Shown piece after piece: positions 9,979-19,059 of a stretch of DNA of 64,000 nt; the stretch's first letter is position 1; each line of letters starts with the position of its first letter. The notes below the pieces were generated by a model, which saw nothing but the letters and a program-made list of their open reading frames with translations, was not told the DNA's origin and ran no database searches. The DNA comes from Marinifilum breve. Its GTDB lineage: Bacteria > Bacteroidota > Bacteroidia > Bacteroidales > Marinifilaceae. The position numbers and the translations under genes are program-made. The DNA is taken from assembly GCF_003202155.1 (NCBI RefSeq), contig NZ_QFLI01000002.1, positions 558,001 to 622,000 of the forward strand, written 5' to 3'.

Positions 9979-10419
9979 CAGTCATTTAGCCCTCTTACTC
10001 ATGTTTTAGATACGTTAAATCATTTTACAAGTACACTAACACATGCTACAGGTACTCTTAACCTGTCAATCAGTCCTCTTCATCATTGTCCAGATCCATT
10101 TAATCTGACAATTAGTCCTCTTAACGGTACTCCAGATACCCTTAATCAGTTTACAGGTACACTTACACATGGTCCAAATCCAATGAATTTGTAAATCCGC
10201 CTGCTTCATCATTGTACAGATCCATATGATCTAACAATTGGTACTCTTGCTTTTACTACAGATAATCCTTATCAGTTTACAAGCACATTTACAAGTAGTC
10301 CAGGAACTTTTAACTTGCAAATCAGCCCTCTTCATCATGGTACAGATCCATTAAATACTACAATTGATCCTTTTAATGACACTACAAATGATCTTATACA
10401 TAGTACAGATTCATGTTAT
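9979..10419. repeat. 21-bp tandem array A, 21 diverged units with a 126-bp higher-order period
   Basis: From 9979 the sequence can be cut every 21 bp into 21 units without a single indel. Units share patterns such as CAT-GTACAGATCC-TTAAT and CAGTTTACA-GTACA-TTACA. Units 5, 11 and 17 (starts 10063, 10189, 10315) are close relatives (.TG..AATC.G.C..CTTCAT), as are the units following each (CAT.GTACAGATCCAT), so a six-unit, 126-bp super-repeat exists. The array is followed by 195 bp without features and then the gene at 10615. It is not a CRISPR array, because there are no separate spacers. Confidence 0.85.
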
Positions 10420-10614
10420 TTATAAATGAAAACTGGCAAACCATATATATTCCTCCCTTTAAACCTTAGGCAACCACTGCTACCATAAGGATACAGGCAA
10501 CTGTATCAAACTACTACCCTCCTCACGCTTTTGTGAGTTGAATACCAATTTACTTTCTTAATTTCCGGTAAGTGCTAAAAACAAGAAGTCACTTATTGGC
10601 TAATATTCAAAAAA

Positions 10615-10992
10615 ATGATAGCTAGACAATCTAGTAAGCTTCAAAGCTACCAGCACCTCGAAGAGGCGTTGAACGACAACCAATCGGTATTCGAAACCGA
10701 TGAATCTACAAAAGCTCAAATCATGGTATTTACAGGATACCATACCAAATTGCGTACATTACGTAACGATTTGAATGAGCCAACACAGTGGATCACCAAG
10801 GCAAAACGAGAATTGTTCGAAGAACTTTCCGACAATTCCAAGTTGACAATCGTAGCTCTAATACGTTTCGCCAACGATACCAACAACCAAGAACTACTCA
10901 ATAAGCTGGATACCATACAGGAAAAATTATTGAGAACCTCTCAAAGCATACGTCTCGATGCTGCAGAACAATTGCACGATTTGGCACTTTAG
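10615..10992 (+). CDS. N-terminal helical half of a protein split by an in-frame TAG
   Basis: 125 codons from ATG 10615 to TAG 10990-10992. The product is all helical, with charged heptad-like patterns and no signal peptide. The TAG is followed in the same frame by NQTELANYS and the long open frame of the next entry; the distance 10615 to 11005 is 390 bp, a multiple of three. The simplest reading is that this and the next entry are one gene of about 305 codons in which a sense codon, most likely CAG (Gln), has become TAG. Sequencing error or readthrough are alternatives. Upstream lies the 21-bp array A. Confidence 0.65.
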   Translation: MIARQSSKLQSYQHLEEALNDNQSVFETDESTKAQIMVFTGYHTKLRTLRNDLNEPTQWITKAKRELFEELSDNSKLTIVALIRFANDTNNQELLNKLDTIQEKLLRTSQSIRLDAAEQLHDLAL

Positions 10993-11004
10993 AACCAAAC
11001 CGAA

Positions 11005-11532
11005 TTGGCAAACTACTCTATTACAGCTGAATTCATAACTGCTTACAAAAAACGCATCGATGATATCGAGGACAAAAATGCAGATAAAATTCGCATCAAA
11101 GAACAGAACAAGCTCAACAAAAAGGAGTTTGAAGACTTGATTCGAACTACCGATATCTTTCTGAAAGAAAAACTCGACTGGTCTATCGAAAGCTATCGTG
11201 TTTCTCATCCCGATATGGTAAATGCCTACTTTAGCGCACGCAAACTGCAAAAGGTTAACACCTCACATATCGACGTGCGAGGATTTATTGTAGATAAGGA
11301 AACAGGATCGGCCATTTCTTACGGTGAGGTAAGCGTTGTAGAGAACGATATGCAAACCAAAATCACTAAAAATGGGTACTTCTCATTCAAGAATTTCCCT
11401 GATGGTGAATTCACGCTAAAGGTAGAGAATATCAATTACGAAACTACAATGATTACTATTCGTCGTTACAGTAACCAATACCTTAACATTAAAGTAGAGA
11501 TGCAGCCACAACCGCTTCCGCATCCGGCATAA
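11005..11532 (+). CDS. Carboxypeptidase-regulatory-like domain protein (C-terminal half)
   Basis: The annotated start is a TTG at 11005, but the frame continues back through NQTEL to the TAG at 10990, so this is probably the C-terminal half of the preceding entry. Residues ~1-85 are helical. From about 90 to the end lies a CarboxypepD_reg-like beta-sandwich: DVRGFIVDKETGSAISYGEVSV, KNGYFSFKNFPDGEFTLKV. The same two-part architecture is found at 58977-59387, which also has a 21-bp array upstream. A terminator follows at 11571. Confidence 0.65.
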   Translation: MANYSITAEFITAYKKRIDDIEDKNADKIRIKEQNKLNKKEFEDLIRTTDIFLKEKLDWSIESYRVSHPDMVNAYFSARKLQKVNTSHIDVRGFIVDKETGSAISYGEVSVVENDMQTKITKNGYFSFKNFPDGEFTLKVENINYETTMITIRRYSNQYLNIKVEMQPQPLPHPA

Positions 11533-11570
11533 AACAAATATCCTTACTGATATTAAAATTAATAATTGTA

Positions 11571-11596
11571 AAGCCAAGGCATCCCCTTGGCTTTTT
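11571..11596 (+). terminator. Rho-independent terminator
   Basis: AAGCCAAGG (11571-11579) pairs with CCTTGGCTT (11585-11593) and is followed by TTTTT. It lies about 40 bp after the stop of the carboxypeptidase-regulatory-like gene. Confidence 0.85.
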
Positions 11597-11818
11597 CTGT
11601 AAAATGCTTTGTGAATGAACAAGCGGAGTTCGATGAATAGCAGATATGCATTTACACAATCTTTACAAGTTTTAGCCACACTCTCGGGAATTTATCCGAC
11701 AAACTTCACCAAAACTAACTTTAACAAAATACGATCACCCAAACAAACAATTTATCCTAATCCTTATTTTATTTTGAATTATTATCCTTACTTTTAATCA
11801 AAACATACAATAAACACA

Positions 11819-12523
11819 ATGACAAAATATTACATTATTCCTGAAGCCTTCGAAGAAGCCATGAAGGCAAAAAACTTAAGCTCTGAACAAATTTTTGAAA
11901 AGTTAAAATTAAAACAATCAATCTTTGAATCTATTTTTTCCGGAGTGAAACGAATAGATGAATACAGCATTTTAGTACTAACAGAAATATTCGAGTTCGA
12001 TTTCCATAAAGTCATTAAAAAATCACAAGATCCTCACTACATATTCCATAAAAAACAGGAACAAATCCAAAAGAATGAAGAAGAGTCAATTTCTACTCCT
12101 TCCCAACCTGATATCATAAAAGAGTATAAACTAAAAGAGCCTGAAAAGCATTATCCAGGAAAGCACAAGTGCACTTGCTGTAACTATTTAATATTTGAAG
12201 CACTAAACTACTGCCCCAACTGTGGAAATCAACTCCCTGAGGAAGTGAGATTTTGCGATTCCGATCAAAGCTTCGAAACTTCAACAGATCAACACAGGTT
12301 GATTTATCCTAATGTCCTAAAAACACGACTAAGGAAGCTAGGTCTTTTATTTCATGACCTGTCTGAATCCCTTCCACTAACAAGACCAGCCTTCCAAGCT
12401 ATTATGAAAGGGCAAATGACTGTTAGACCTGACATACAAGAATTAATATCTAAAAAATTAGAAGCTCCCGTACATTATTGGTCCGGCGAAGCCGAAGAAG
12501 TCATCATAGAGAAAGTAGAATAA
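11819..12523 (+). CDS. Zinc-ribbon protein flanked by two HTH-like segments
   Basis: 234 aa. Residues ~8-65 (AFEEAMKAKNLSSEQIFEKL...RIDEYSILVLTEIF) and ~165-222 (LRKLGLLFHDLSESLPLTRPAFQAIMKG) each look like a five-helix XRE/lambda-repressor-type HTH. Between them is a zinc ribbon with C118, C120, C121 and C132-PN-C135, ending in CG. The order HTH-Zn-HTH suggests a DNA-binding regulator or a conserved cytosolic protein of unknown target. There is no signal peptide. It stands alone, with a long repeat block downstream. Confidence 0.6.
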   Translation: MTKYYIIPEAFEEAMKAKNLSSEQIFEKLKLKQSIFESIFSGVKRIDEYSILVLTEIFEFDFHKVIKKSQDPHYIFHKKQEQIQKNEEESISTPSQPDIIKEYKLKEPEKHYPGKHKCTCCNYLIFEALNYCPNCGNQLPEEVRFCDSDQSFETSTDQHRLIYPNVLKTRLRKLGLLFHDLSESLPLTRPAFQAIMKGQMTVRPDIQELISKKLEAPVHYWSGEAEEVIIEKVE

Positions 12524-13339
12524 AGTACTCTACATTTCTTTCTATTCAATAAAACATTTCAAAAGAAACACATTGATCGGGAGCCGCAATAGTCCCGATA
12601 ACTATCGGGAGCGAGTCGGGGCACACCGTAACCATAGAATGGCGAACAGTATCCGATTGGCTTGATTCTTTTGCTTACTTTTCTCATCTAAGGAACCGAG
12701 CTATGCGAGCTCATGAATACCCATGAAAATTATGAATGAATAAAAAAGTAAGAACCCGTCTGGCTTGAAGACAAAACAAACCAATCCATTATCCGTCGCA
12801 ATAAACACACCACACAAAACACTCCACCCAGTTGCGACGATCTCATTCAAAAACCATTAACCCAGGGCGACGGTCAATATCAATCCCTTCCCCTGGGCTA
12901 TATGTTCTTTGCCCTTCAGGCAAAACCCGTTTAAAACAACGTTTATTTATTGCACCAACAGTGACATTCAAAAATTTGTTGGGCCCCATAGACGAGGAAG
13001 TCGTAAAGAACAGGATTCCATGAACGAGGTACGAGTGAATATTATTTTATTCACAGAATAATTATATCTGTAAGGTGTTCATGAGCTCACTTCGTTCGGT
13101 TGTTTAGACTTTAAGTCGTTATGGGTAACGAAATTTTTGGCGTCTAGTCCCGATAGCTATCGGGATTGGTTCTTTTATAACAATGATAAAAGAACAGCCC
13201 ATCCGGCTTGAGGATAAAAACAATTACACAACATAAACAATCAACAGTTAAAATACACTCTAAATATTATATCATTTATTACATTTGTCTCCTCAAATTA
13301 ACCTAATACCATTTAAATCATACTACAAACTTAACACAC
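12524..13339. repeat. Long non-coding repeat block (block 1)
   Basis: The gap between two plus-strand genes is filled with sequence that recurs at 17585-18470. Shared segments are CCCGTCTGGCTTGAAGAC, the structured core at 12793-12924, GTTTAAAACAACGTTTATTTATT, GTCGTTATGGGTAACGAAATTTTTGGCGTCTAG and ATCCGGCTTGAGGAT. Small inverted repeats CCCGATA-ACTATCGGG (12594 region) and CCCGATAGCTATCGGG (13148 region) bracket it. No conserved open frame is present. Confidence 0.75.
12793..12924. repeat. Structured repeat core, copy 1
   Basis: Ordered pairs of complementary arms: CCGTCGCAA with TTGCGACGA (12832-12840), or alternatively with GGCGACGG (12866-12873); CCCAGGG (12861) with CCCTGGG (12891); and the hairpin TTTGCC-CTTCA-GGCAAA (12908-12924). 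The same order is found at 17613, 17985 and 60279. Confidence 0.75.
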
Positions 13340-15160
13340 ATGAAAAAATTATCTTTCATTGCTTTTCTTCTTTTAATCCTTATCTCAAGTTGCGACAACA
13401 AAGATGACAACGCAAATGAATTTTTAGGTGGTGACGGACAAATCGTTGCAACCATATTGAACAATGGAAATGAAGTAAATAAAGGAATTAAAGTTATTAC
13501 TGATCCATACACTAATGAGCTTACAACTGATGCATTTGGACAGGTGCATTTTAAAGGGTTAAAAACAGGCACTTATGATGTTTACAGCTACATCCCTAAG
13601 TATGGCAGCGGAAAAACCATTGTAAAACTAAACGATGACCTGCAAAGAATTGACATTGACATCATTCCTGGATTATTAGCTGAGCCATATGTTTTCATTT
13701 CATCTCCTCAATTATACGCAGGATTCTCTACTGATGAAGAAATTACATTTAAGGCCAGGGTTCTCGACAACAACACCAGCATAGACGATTTAAAATTGCA
13801 GTGGAGCAGTAATATTGATGGAGACCTTGAACTATTTAGTAAAGATGAAGAAGGATATGTAGTAATGAAAACCAGTTCCTTATCTAAAGGAAAACACTAC
13901 ATTAAAATTGAAGCAACAAACAATCTCGGCATTACTTCTGGCGATTCAATTATAATTAACACTTTAGCTCCTAAAAGCATTGACCTGGAAGTAGAAAAAT
14001 TAGCTGATCATTCTGCAAAACTAAAATGGAGCAATTTAGATCACGAAGTTGTAAAAATGGAACTGTATAGATCTATTCCAGGACAATATAACAGTGAATT
14101 GGTTACAAGCATCACCAATTTTAGTTCAAATGAATTCATCGATACCAAAGTACCTTTCGCTGAGAAACTTTCTTACTATGCTGTACTTTATAATAAAGAA
14201 AACTACGAAAGAACCAGTAACTGGGTAGAGACAACAGGCACTCCTACATTCTTAAATTCAATTCAACAAGCAGAGCTGCATCCTAGCAAACCAATCATTT
14301 ACATGTTATCTGATAACAAGATCACAGCTGTTAACTATGAAGACTATACCGTAGTAGACGAGTTGTCTTTAAATGGCTCCATTGGATACTTCCATATCGG
14401 TAATAATGGCTTCGGAAATGAACTATACATCCCAAGTTCAGATGGTTGGTTGTACATTTACGATTTGGATAACCTTAACGAAAAAGAAAAAATTAACGTT
14501 GGAGTTGCAGTTGAGTGTGTAATCAGTAACAACAAAGGACTCCTATTTGCTTCTGTGTCTCCTTCGCCTTGGTGGGAACAACCATTAAGATCATACAGCC
14601 GAGAAACATTAGAGTACATCGATGGATCTGGCGATTTCGACGACACAAGATTAAGACTATTGCCAAGTGGAAATGAAATCATTGAAATTACCACAAGCAT
14701 CACTCCTATCGACATGGATTACTATAAATTCGATGAATCAGGAAAGTTTACTCTTCACAAAGAAGACAGGTATCATGGCGATCATCCCCTTGATGCTAAT
14801 ATTTTTAAAGTCTCTAATGTAAACAATGTTATCATCACATCTCGTGAAGGAGCACTTTATCATGCAAATTCAAGTATGGAGTTTATAGGAACCCTTCCAA
14901 GAGGAAATGACACCTACAATGATTTTGAATTTAACTCAAACGAAACAAAAATCTTTGCAGGAATTAATGATAAAAAACAAATTGACATCTTTAATTACTC
15001 CTCATTAAGTAGAATTGACAATTTCAAAACTAAGGGGTATCCTGTTTTTATATTACGCAAAGACAACAAGTTGGTAATAGTTAGTTCAGGAAACTCCTAC
15101 AGTAATTCTTATTACTATTCTTCTCACGGAGACATTGGTATCGAAACAATTGATTTGTAA
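13340..15160 (+). CDS. Large surface lipoprotein with Ig/FN3-like domains and a beta-propeller-like C-terminus
   Basis: 606 aa. A type II signal peptide (LILISSCDNKDD, Cys near 19) is followed by a carboxypeptidase-regulatory-like or SpaA-like beta domain (about 30-110), an Ig/PKD-like domain (about 115-205), a fibronectin type III-like domain (about 210-295), and ~300 residues of WD/YVTN-like repeats (HPSKPIIYMLSDNKITAVN, ELYIPSSDGWLYIYDLDN) that look like a propeller. Probably exported to the cell surface. It has its own terminator at 15181. Function is unknown; carbohydrate or protein binding is a guess. Confidence 0.75.
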   Translation: MKKLSFIAFLLLILISSCDNKDDNANEFLGGDGQIVATILNNGNEVNKGIKVITDPYTNELTTDAFGQVHFKGLKTGTYDVYSYIPKYGSGKTIVKLNDDLQRIDIDIIPGLLAEPYVFISSPQLYAGFSTDEEITFKARVLDNNTSIDDLKLQWSSNIDGDLELFSKDEEGYVVMKTSSLSKGKHYIKIEATNNLGITSGDSIIINTLAPKSIDLEVEKLADHSAKLKWSNLDHEVVKMELYRSIPGQYNSELVTSITNFSSNEFIDTKVPFAEKLSYYAVLYNKENYERTSNWVETTGTPTFLNSIQQAELHPSKPIIYMLSDNKITAVNYEDYTVVDELSLNGSIGYFHIGNNGFGNELYIPSSDGWLYIYDLDNLNEKEKINVGVAVECVISNNKGLLFASVSPSPWWEQPLRSYSRETLEYIDGSGDFDDTRLRLLPSGNEIIEITTSITPIDMDYYKFDESGKFTLHKEDRYHGDHPLDANIFKVSNVNNVIITSREGALYHANSSMEFIGTLPRGNDTYNDFEFNSNETKIFAGINDKKQIDIFNYSSLSRIDNFKTKGYPVFILRKDNKLVIVSSGNSYSNSYYYSSHGDIGIETIDL

Positions 15161-15180
15161 ACTTCATAAGAAACATAAAG

Positions 15181-15209
15181 AACGGAGAACTAATAATTCT
15201 CCGTTTTTT
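15181..15209 (+). terminator. Rho-independent terminator
   Basis: AACGGAGAA (15181-15189) pairs with TTCTCCGTT (15197-15205), followed by a T run, just after the lipoprotein stop at 15160. A short fragment resembling the structured repeat (CATTACCCCTGGGTGACAG) lies further on near 15264. Confidence 0.85.
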
Positions 15210-15344
15210 ATATCTAAAATCGAATATTTGAACAAAATCAAAAAGTGCCTATAGCACAAAACCCATTACCCCTGGGTGACAGTAAAGCCGAATCCGCCTG
15301 ATGAGACAAAACATCACCCCCTTTTCTCAATTATTCATTGTTAA

Positions 15345-17492
15345 TTACTTCTTTCTCCAAACCGTCATTTCCGCAACCGTATGCTGAAACTTACGCGATG
15401 TTTCCCTTATCACAAATGGCACATCTTTGGGTTCGTCTACCATTTGAAAATGATCAGACAAGATATCCTTCAAGCCCTGAAGCGTAGAGTATGGTTCTCC
15501 GTCTTTTCTGAAGCCACCAATCCAATTTTCTACTTCGGTGAACTCCTCCAACCAGGTATAAGGAGAAGTCAACACCAACAAACCATCCTTATTGATTCTA
15601 TTGGCAATCTCTTTTAGGAATTTCTTCGGATCGTATAGCCTATCCAGCAAGTTTCCGGCAAAAACCAAATCGTAACCCGAATACAAAGTCTTCAAGTTGC
15701 AAGCATCCGCCTGGTAAAACTCTACCTTATCTCTATATTGATCCAAACCAAAATCACTCAACTTAAACTCCTGGTACGAATTCAGTTGTCCCTCCTCTTG
15801 TCGGATGTAATTCAACTTCCCGCTCTCTTTAAGCTGCGTACCAATTCGAATGAAACGAGCCGAAAAATCAAGCCCCGTAACATGGTCAAAATACTTCGCC
15901 AGTTCGAAGGTCATTCGTCCAGTTGCACATCCCAAATCCAAAGCATTACTTCGCTTCGCATCCCTTATGTGGCTTTTTATTAAACCAATACACGAAAGCG
16001 CATAATTTTCAACTCCAAAGTACTTTTGCCCGTACTGGAACTCACAATATTGCGATACCAACTCATCGGTTTCATAATAATCCGATTTAATTTCTACCTC
16101 CTCTTCCGATTCGATATATCGGAATCCGGCATGTTGAAAGAAGTGACGACGAAAAGCGTAACGCGAATCTCGAATCGCAAGATTCCCTGTCGATATCCAC
16201 GATCCCCCTTTTATCAGGTTGTGCTTGGCATCAAAAGTAGGAGTCGAAAAATCATCATAGAAAGGATGCACCTCAAAACCATCCAATCCTGAGATCGGCA
16301 TTTCGGTCCATTGCCACACATTCCCAACCACATCGTAAAAACCAGCCGATTCAAATTGATCTACCGGACAAGGAGATGCATAATGCTCCAGGTTGATGTT
16401 TCCAGGCGCTTGCTCCCATTCTGGTTGATCCGGTATTTGCACACTATCATATAAACGATAATACTCCGCTTCGGTGGGCATTCTCAATTTCTTTCCCACT
16501 TGCGCCGATTTCCAATTACAAAATGCCTTGGCCTCCAAATAATTTACTTCCACAGGCCAATTCCATGGCATTTCAATCTCCTCACTCATCAAACGAAGCT
16601 TCCAATGTTCTCCATCCTTTAACCAAAAGAATGGATAGCTGCATTTCTTGTATTGCACCCAATTCCAGCCCTCTTCGGTCCACCATTTTTCTTTTCCATA
16701 GCCATCATCATCTACAAACTCTTTAAACTCCTGGTTCGAAACCAAGTACTTCGAAGCATTAAAAGATTTAATTTCAGATTTAAAGCTTCCAAATTCATTG
16801 TCCCAGCCATAAAGTGCATCATCACGATCCTTTCCTATGCTCACCCTACCAGCCTCTACTCTTTCCAATACATTTTCAGGAGCCACATTACTATCTGTGC
16901 AGCTTTCAAACAAATCAATTTGCTGAACCTGATCAACAGGCAATTGCCTGATCAATACAGATGATGTCTCGATGTGAATTCGTTGATGCTCAATGCCCAT
17001 TAAAATTACCCAGAACTGAGATTCCCAATTGACAGGCATTTGCAGGGGAAGTTCAAGAATTAGGTTCTCGATTATTTGCTTCACTTGCCTGCGATATTGT
17101 TTTACATCCTCCAATTTAGGCCAGTCGTAATGCTGCTCATTCAAATCATCCCACGACATTTCATCTACACCAACCGCAAACATCGATTCAAATTTGGGGT
17201 TCAATCTTTCAGTTAGAATCCCTGCCAGAATTAATTTATTAATGTAAAAGGTAGCGGTGTGTCCAATGTAAAAAATCAAAGGATGACGAAGTGGATCAGC
17301 CCTCATGTAAAAAGCCTCTTCAGTTTTCAGGCTATCGTACAATCTATCATCCAGCGCCCATGTGACTTGAAAATATTTTAAAATCTCCTCCCTCTTTTCC
17401 TCAGGACTTCCCTCATTTAAAATGGGAGATTTATTTACAAGGATGTCATTATTTAGTAGAATATCGTTCTTATTTTCCATTACAAATTTCAT
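15345..17492 (-). CDS. ovoA: OvoA: 5-histidylcysteine sulfoxide synthase with C-terminal methyltransferase
   Basis: 715 aa, matching full-length OvoA. Residues ~40-185 form a DinB-like domain with the iron-ligand histidines H70/H78 (RHPLIFYIGH) and H169-QRI-H173 (EHQRIHIET). About 210-460 is the FGE/sulfatase-modifying-like domain (SIGKDRDDALYGWDNE, GNVWQWTEM, FRRHFFQHAGFRY). About 475-715 is a SAM methyltransferase with motif I DLGCATGRM at 519-527. OvoA joins cysteine sulfur oxidatively to C5 of histidine and the C-terminal domain N-methylates the product, giving ovothiol with a separate C-S lyase (OvoB), which is not in this window. Start is M1 or M5. The gene is flanked on both sides by repeat-rich non-coding DNA. 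Confidence 0.92.
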   Translation of the reverse strand: MKFVMENKNDILLNNDILVNKSPILNEGSPEEKREEILKYFQVTWALDDRLYDSLKTEEAFYMRADPLRHPLIFYIGHTATFYINKLILAGILTERLNPKFESMFAVGVDEMSWDDLNEQHYDWPKLEDVKQYRRQVKQIIENLILELPLQMPVNWESQFWVILMGIEHQRIHIETSSVLIRQLPVDQVQQIDLFESCTDSNVAPENVLERVEAGRVSIGKDRDDALYGWDNEFGSFKSEIKSFNASKYLVSNQEFKEFVDDDGYGKEKWWTEEGWNWVQYKKCSYPFFWLKDGEHWKLRLMSEEIEMPWNWPVEVNYLEAKAFCNWKSAQVGKKLRMPTEAEYYRLYDSVQIPDQPEWEQAPGNINLEHYASPCPVDQFESAGFYDVVGNVWQWTEMPISGLDGFEVHPFYDDFSTPTFDAKHNLIKGGSWISTGNLAIRDSRYAFRRHFFQHAGFRYIESEEEVEIKSDYYETDELVSQYCEFQYGQKYFGVENYALSCIGLIKSHIRDAKRSNALDLGCATGRMTFELAKYFDHVTGLDFSARFIRIGTQLKESGKLNYIRQEEGQLNSYQEFKLSDFGLDQYRDKVEFYQADACNLKTLYSGYDLVFAGNLLDRLYDPKKFLKEIANRINKDGLLVLTSPYTWLEEFTEVENWIGGFRKDGEPYSTLQGLKDILSDHFQMVDEPKDVPFVIRETSRKFQHTVAEMTVWRKK

Positions 17493-17612
17493 TAATCTTA
17501 ATACTCATCTGAAGTTAATGAAAAAACAAATCACCACAAATCAAACTCACAAAACATCACTCATTTAAGAGAAAATTAACAGCTCGAAAACAATACGAAC
17601 CAATCCATCATT

Positions 17613-17742
17613 CGCCGCAATAAAAAACCACACAAAGCAACGTACCTAGTTGCGACGATTTCATTTGAAACACATTAACCCAGGGCGACGGTCATTATCA
17701 TTCCCTTCCCCTAGGCTATATGATATTTGCCCTTCAGGCAAA
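17613..17742. repeat. Structured repeat core, copy 2
   Basis: CGCCGCAA, GTTGCGACGA, CCCAGGGCGACGG, CCCCTAGG and the hairpin TTTGCC-CTTCA-GGCAAA occur in the same order and near-identical spacing as in copy 1. Two arm positions carry changes (G in CGCC, CTAGG), so this copy is slightly degenerate. Confidence 0.7.
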
Positions 17743-17984
17743 ACCCGTTTAAAACAACGTTTATTTATTGCACTAACAGTGACATCCAAAAATTTGTTGG
17801 GAACCCATAGATGAAAAAGTCGTTAAGAACAGAATTTCATGAGCGAGGTACGAGTGAATATTATTCTGTTTAGACTTTAAGTCGTTATGGGTAACAAATT
17901 TTTGGCGTCTAGATCTTTTGGTTCTTTTATAGCAATGATAAAAGAACAGCCCGTCTGGCTCGAAGACAAAACAAACCATATTAT

Positions 17985-18117
17985 CCGTCGCAAGAAACCT
18001 CCCACACAAAACACCTCACCCAGTTGCGACGATTCCAAATCAAACCCATTACCCCAGAGTGGCAGTCATTATCACTTCCTTACCCTGGGCTATTAAGATA
18101 TTTGCCCTTCAGGCAAA
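17985..18117. repeat. Structured repeat core, copy 3
   Basis: CCGTCGCAA with GTTGCGACGA and TTTGCC-CTTCA-GGCAAA are intact. The middle arm reads CCCCAGAGTGGCAG opposite CCCTGGG, so the alternative GCGACGG pairing is lost here. Confidence 0.7.
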
Positions 18118-18498
18118 ACATGATTTAAAATAATGCAATTAGATTGAAGGAAAGATAAACTAATGTAATAACTCGAATAAAAGTGAAAACCTCAATTTTT
18201 GTGGGGACCGGCATCAGCTGCGCAAGTGGGGCCCCATAGGCAGAGAAATCGGCAAATAGAAATGCTGTCGAACGAAGAATGAGTGAGACTATCTATTTCT
18301 ATTCGCTTTGGAGCCGTGATGGGTCACTGAGTAGATGCGCCGTAGATTCTTTGCAAACTTTCTCATCAATGGAACCGAGCTTTGCGAGCTCATGAATGCC
18401 CGTAAAAATTATAAATGAATAAAAAGTTTGAGCCCATCCGGCTTGAGGATAAAAACCACATATTTTTTCGTATCTTAATAAAAACCAACACGAACAAC

Positions 18499-18738
18499 AT
18501 GAGCTACATTCTCTTCATCATTATCGGAATCATTGCCGGCTGGCTGGGTAGCATTATCGTTAAAGGAAAAGGCCAGGGACTTCTCATCAACATGATCGTA
18601 GGAATCATTGGAGCCTTCATCGGCGGAAGCATCTTAGACCTTCTCAACATCAACATGCCTGGCTTTTTCGGAGTTTTGGTTGCATCAACACTAGGAGCCG
18701 TTGTTTTAATCTGGCTCATCGGCTTCATACGAAGATGA
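18499..18738 (+). CDS. GlsB/YeaQ/YmgE family membrane protein
   Basis: 79 aa from the ATG at 18499 (MSYILFIIIG). The frame is open further upstream to 18415, but that part is repeat DNA, and family members are about 80 residues. Three hydrophobic segments with Gly-rich patterns (IIAGWLGSIIVKGKGQG, IVGIIGAFIGG, LGAVVLIWLIGF) are the hallmark of the transglycosylase-associated/GlsB family of small stress-related inner-membrane proteins. It is convergent with the next gene, 3 bp apart. Confidence 0.85.
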   Translation: MSYILFIIIGIIAGWLGSIIVKGKGQGLLINMIVGIIGAFIGGSILDLLNINMPGFFGVLVASTLGAVVLIWLIGFIRR

Positions 18739-18741
18739 GAT

Positions 18742-19059
18742 TCACTTCTCAAAAAAGTAATCCGAATCCACCTTACAGATCCGAACGGCATATTTCTCGT
18801 ACCATTCCTCTTTTCCTCGTTTCTGGGCAATTCTATGCGCCGGATGCTCCTGCCATTTCTTAATTGCCTCCAAACTCTCCCAATACGAAACCGTTATGCC
18901 CAATTCATTTCGTGCCGATTCCACTCCCAGAAATCCAACTTGTGTTTGGGCTAGCTCTATCATTGTATCCGCCATTTCCGAATAACCTTCATCTCCTTCT
19001 GCCCTTACTGATGAAAAAATCACAGCGTAATATGGTGTTTTAAATGTCTTAGCAATCAT
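18742..19059 (-). CDS. ABM-domain (antibiotic biosynthesis monooxygenase-like) protein
   Basis: 105 aa dimeric alpha/beta-barrel type: YYAVIFSSVRAEGDEGYSEMADTMIELA, GFLGVESARNE..ITVSYWESLEAIKKWQEHPAH. This matches the ABM family found next to many regulators. Its ATG overlaps the oxyR stop codon by 4 bp (ATGA), so the two are translationally coupled. Coupling to a peroxide regulator hints at a role in oxidative stress or heme/quinone turnover, but the substrate is unknown. Confidence 0.85.
   Translation of the reverse strand: MIAKTFKTPYYAVIFSSVRAEGDEGYSEMADTMIELAQTQVGFLGVESARNELGITVSYWESLEAIKKWQEHPAHRIAQKRGKEEWYEKYAVRICKVDSDYFFEK

Larger units (their letters stand above)
17493..18498. repeat. 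Long non-coding repeat block (block 2)
   Basis: Contains two copies of the structured core (17613-17742 and 17985-18117) and long stretches matching block 1 at 12524-13339 in the same orientation, including GTTATGGGTAACAAATTTTTGGCGTCTAG near 17885 and the terminal ATCCGGCTTGAGGAT near 18436. The stretch 18200-18420 is a more diverged relative of the same material (GGAACCGAGCTTTGCGAGCTCATGAAT also occurs near 12692). No gene is supported. Confidence 0.75.

Noticed and set aside
9979-10419. CRISPR array
   Set aside because: All 21-bp units vary throughout; there is no constant repeat alternating with unique spacers and no cas gene nearby.
12832-13023. Short plus-strand frame in repeat block 1
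   Set aside because: It lies in the structured repeat and is not preserved in the other copies.
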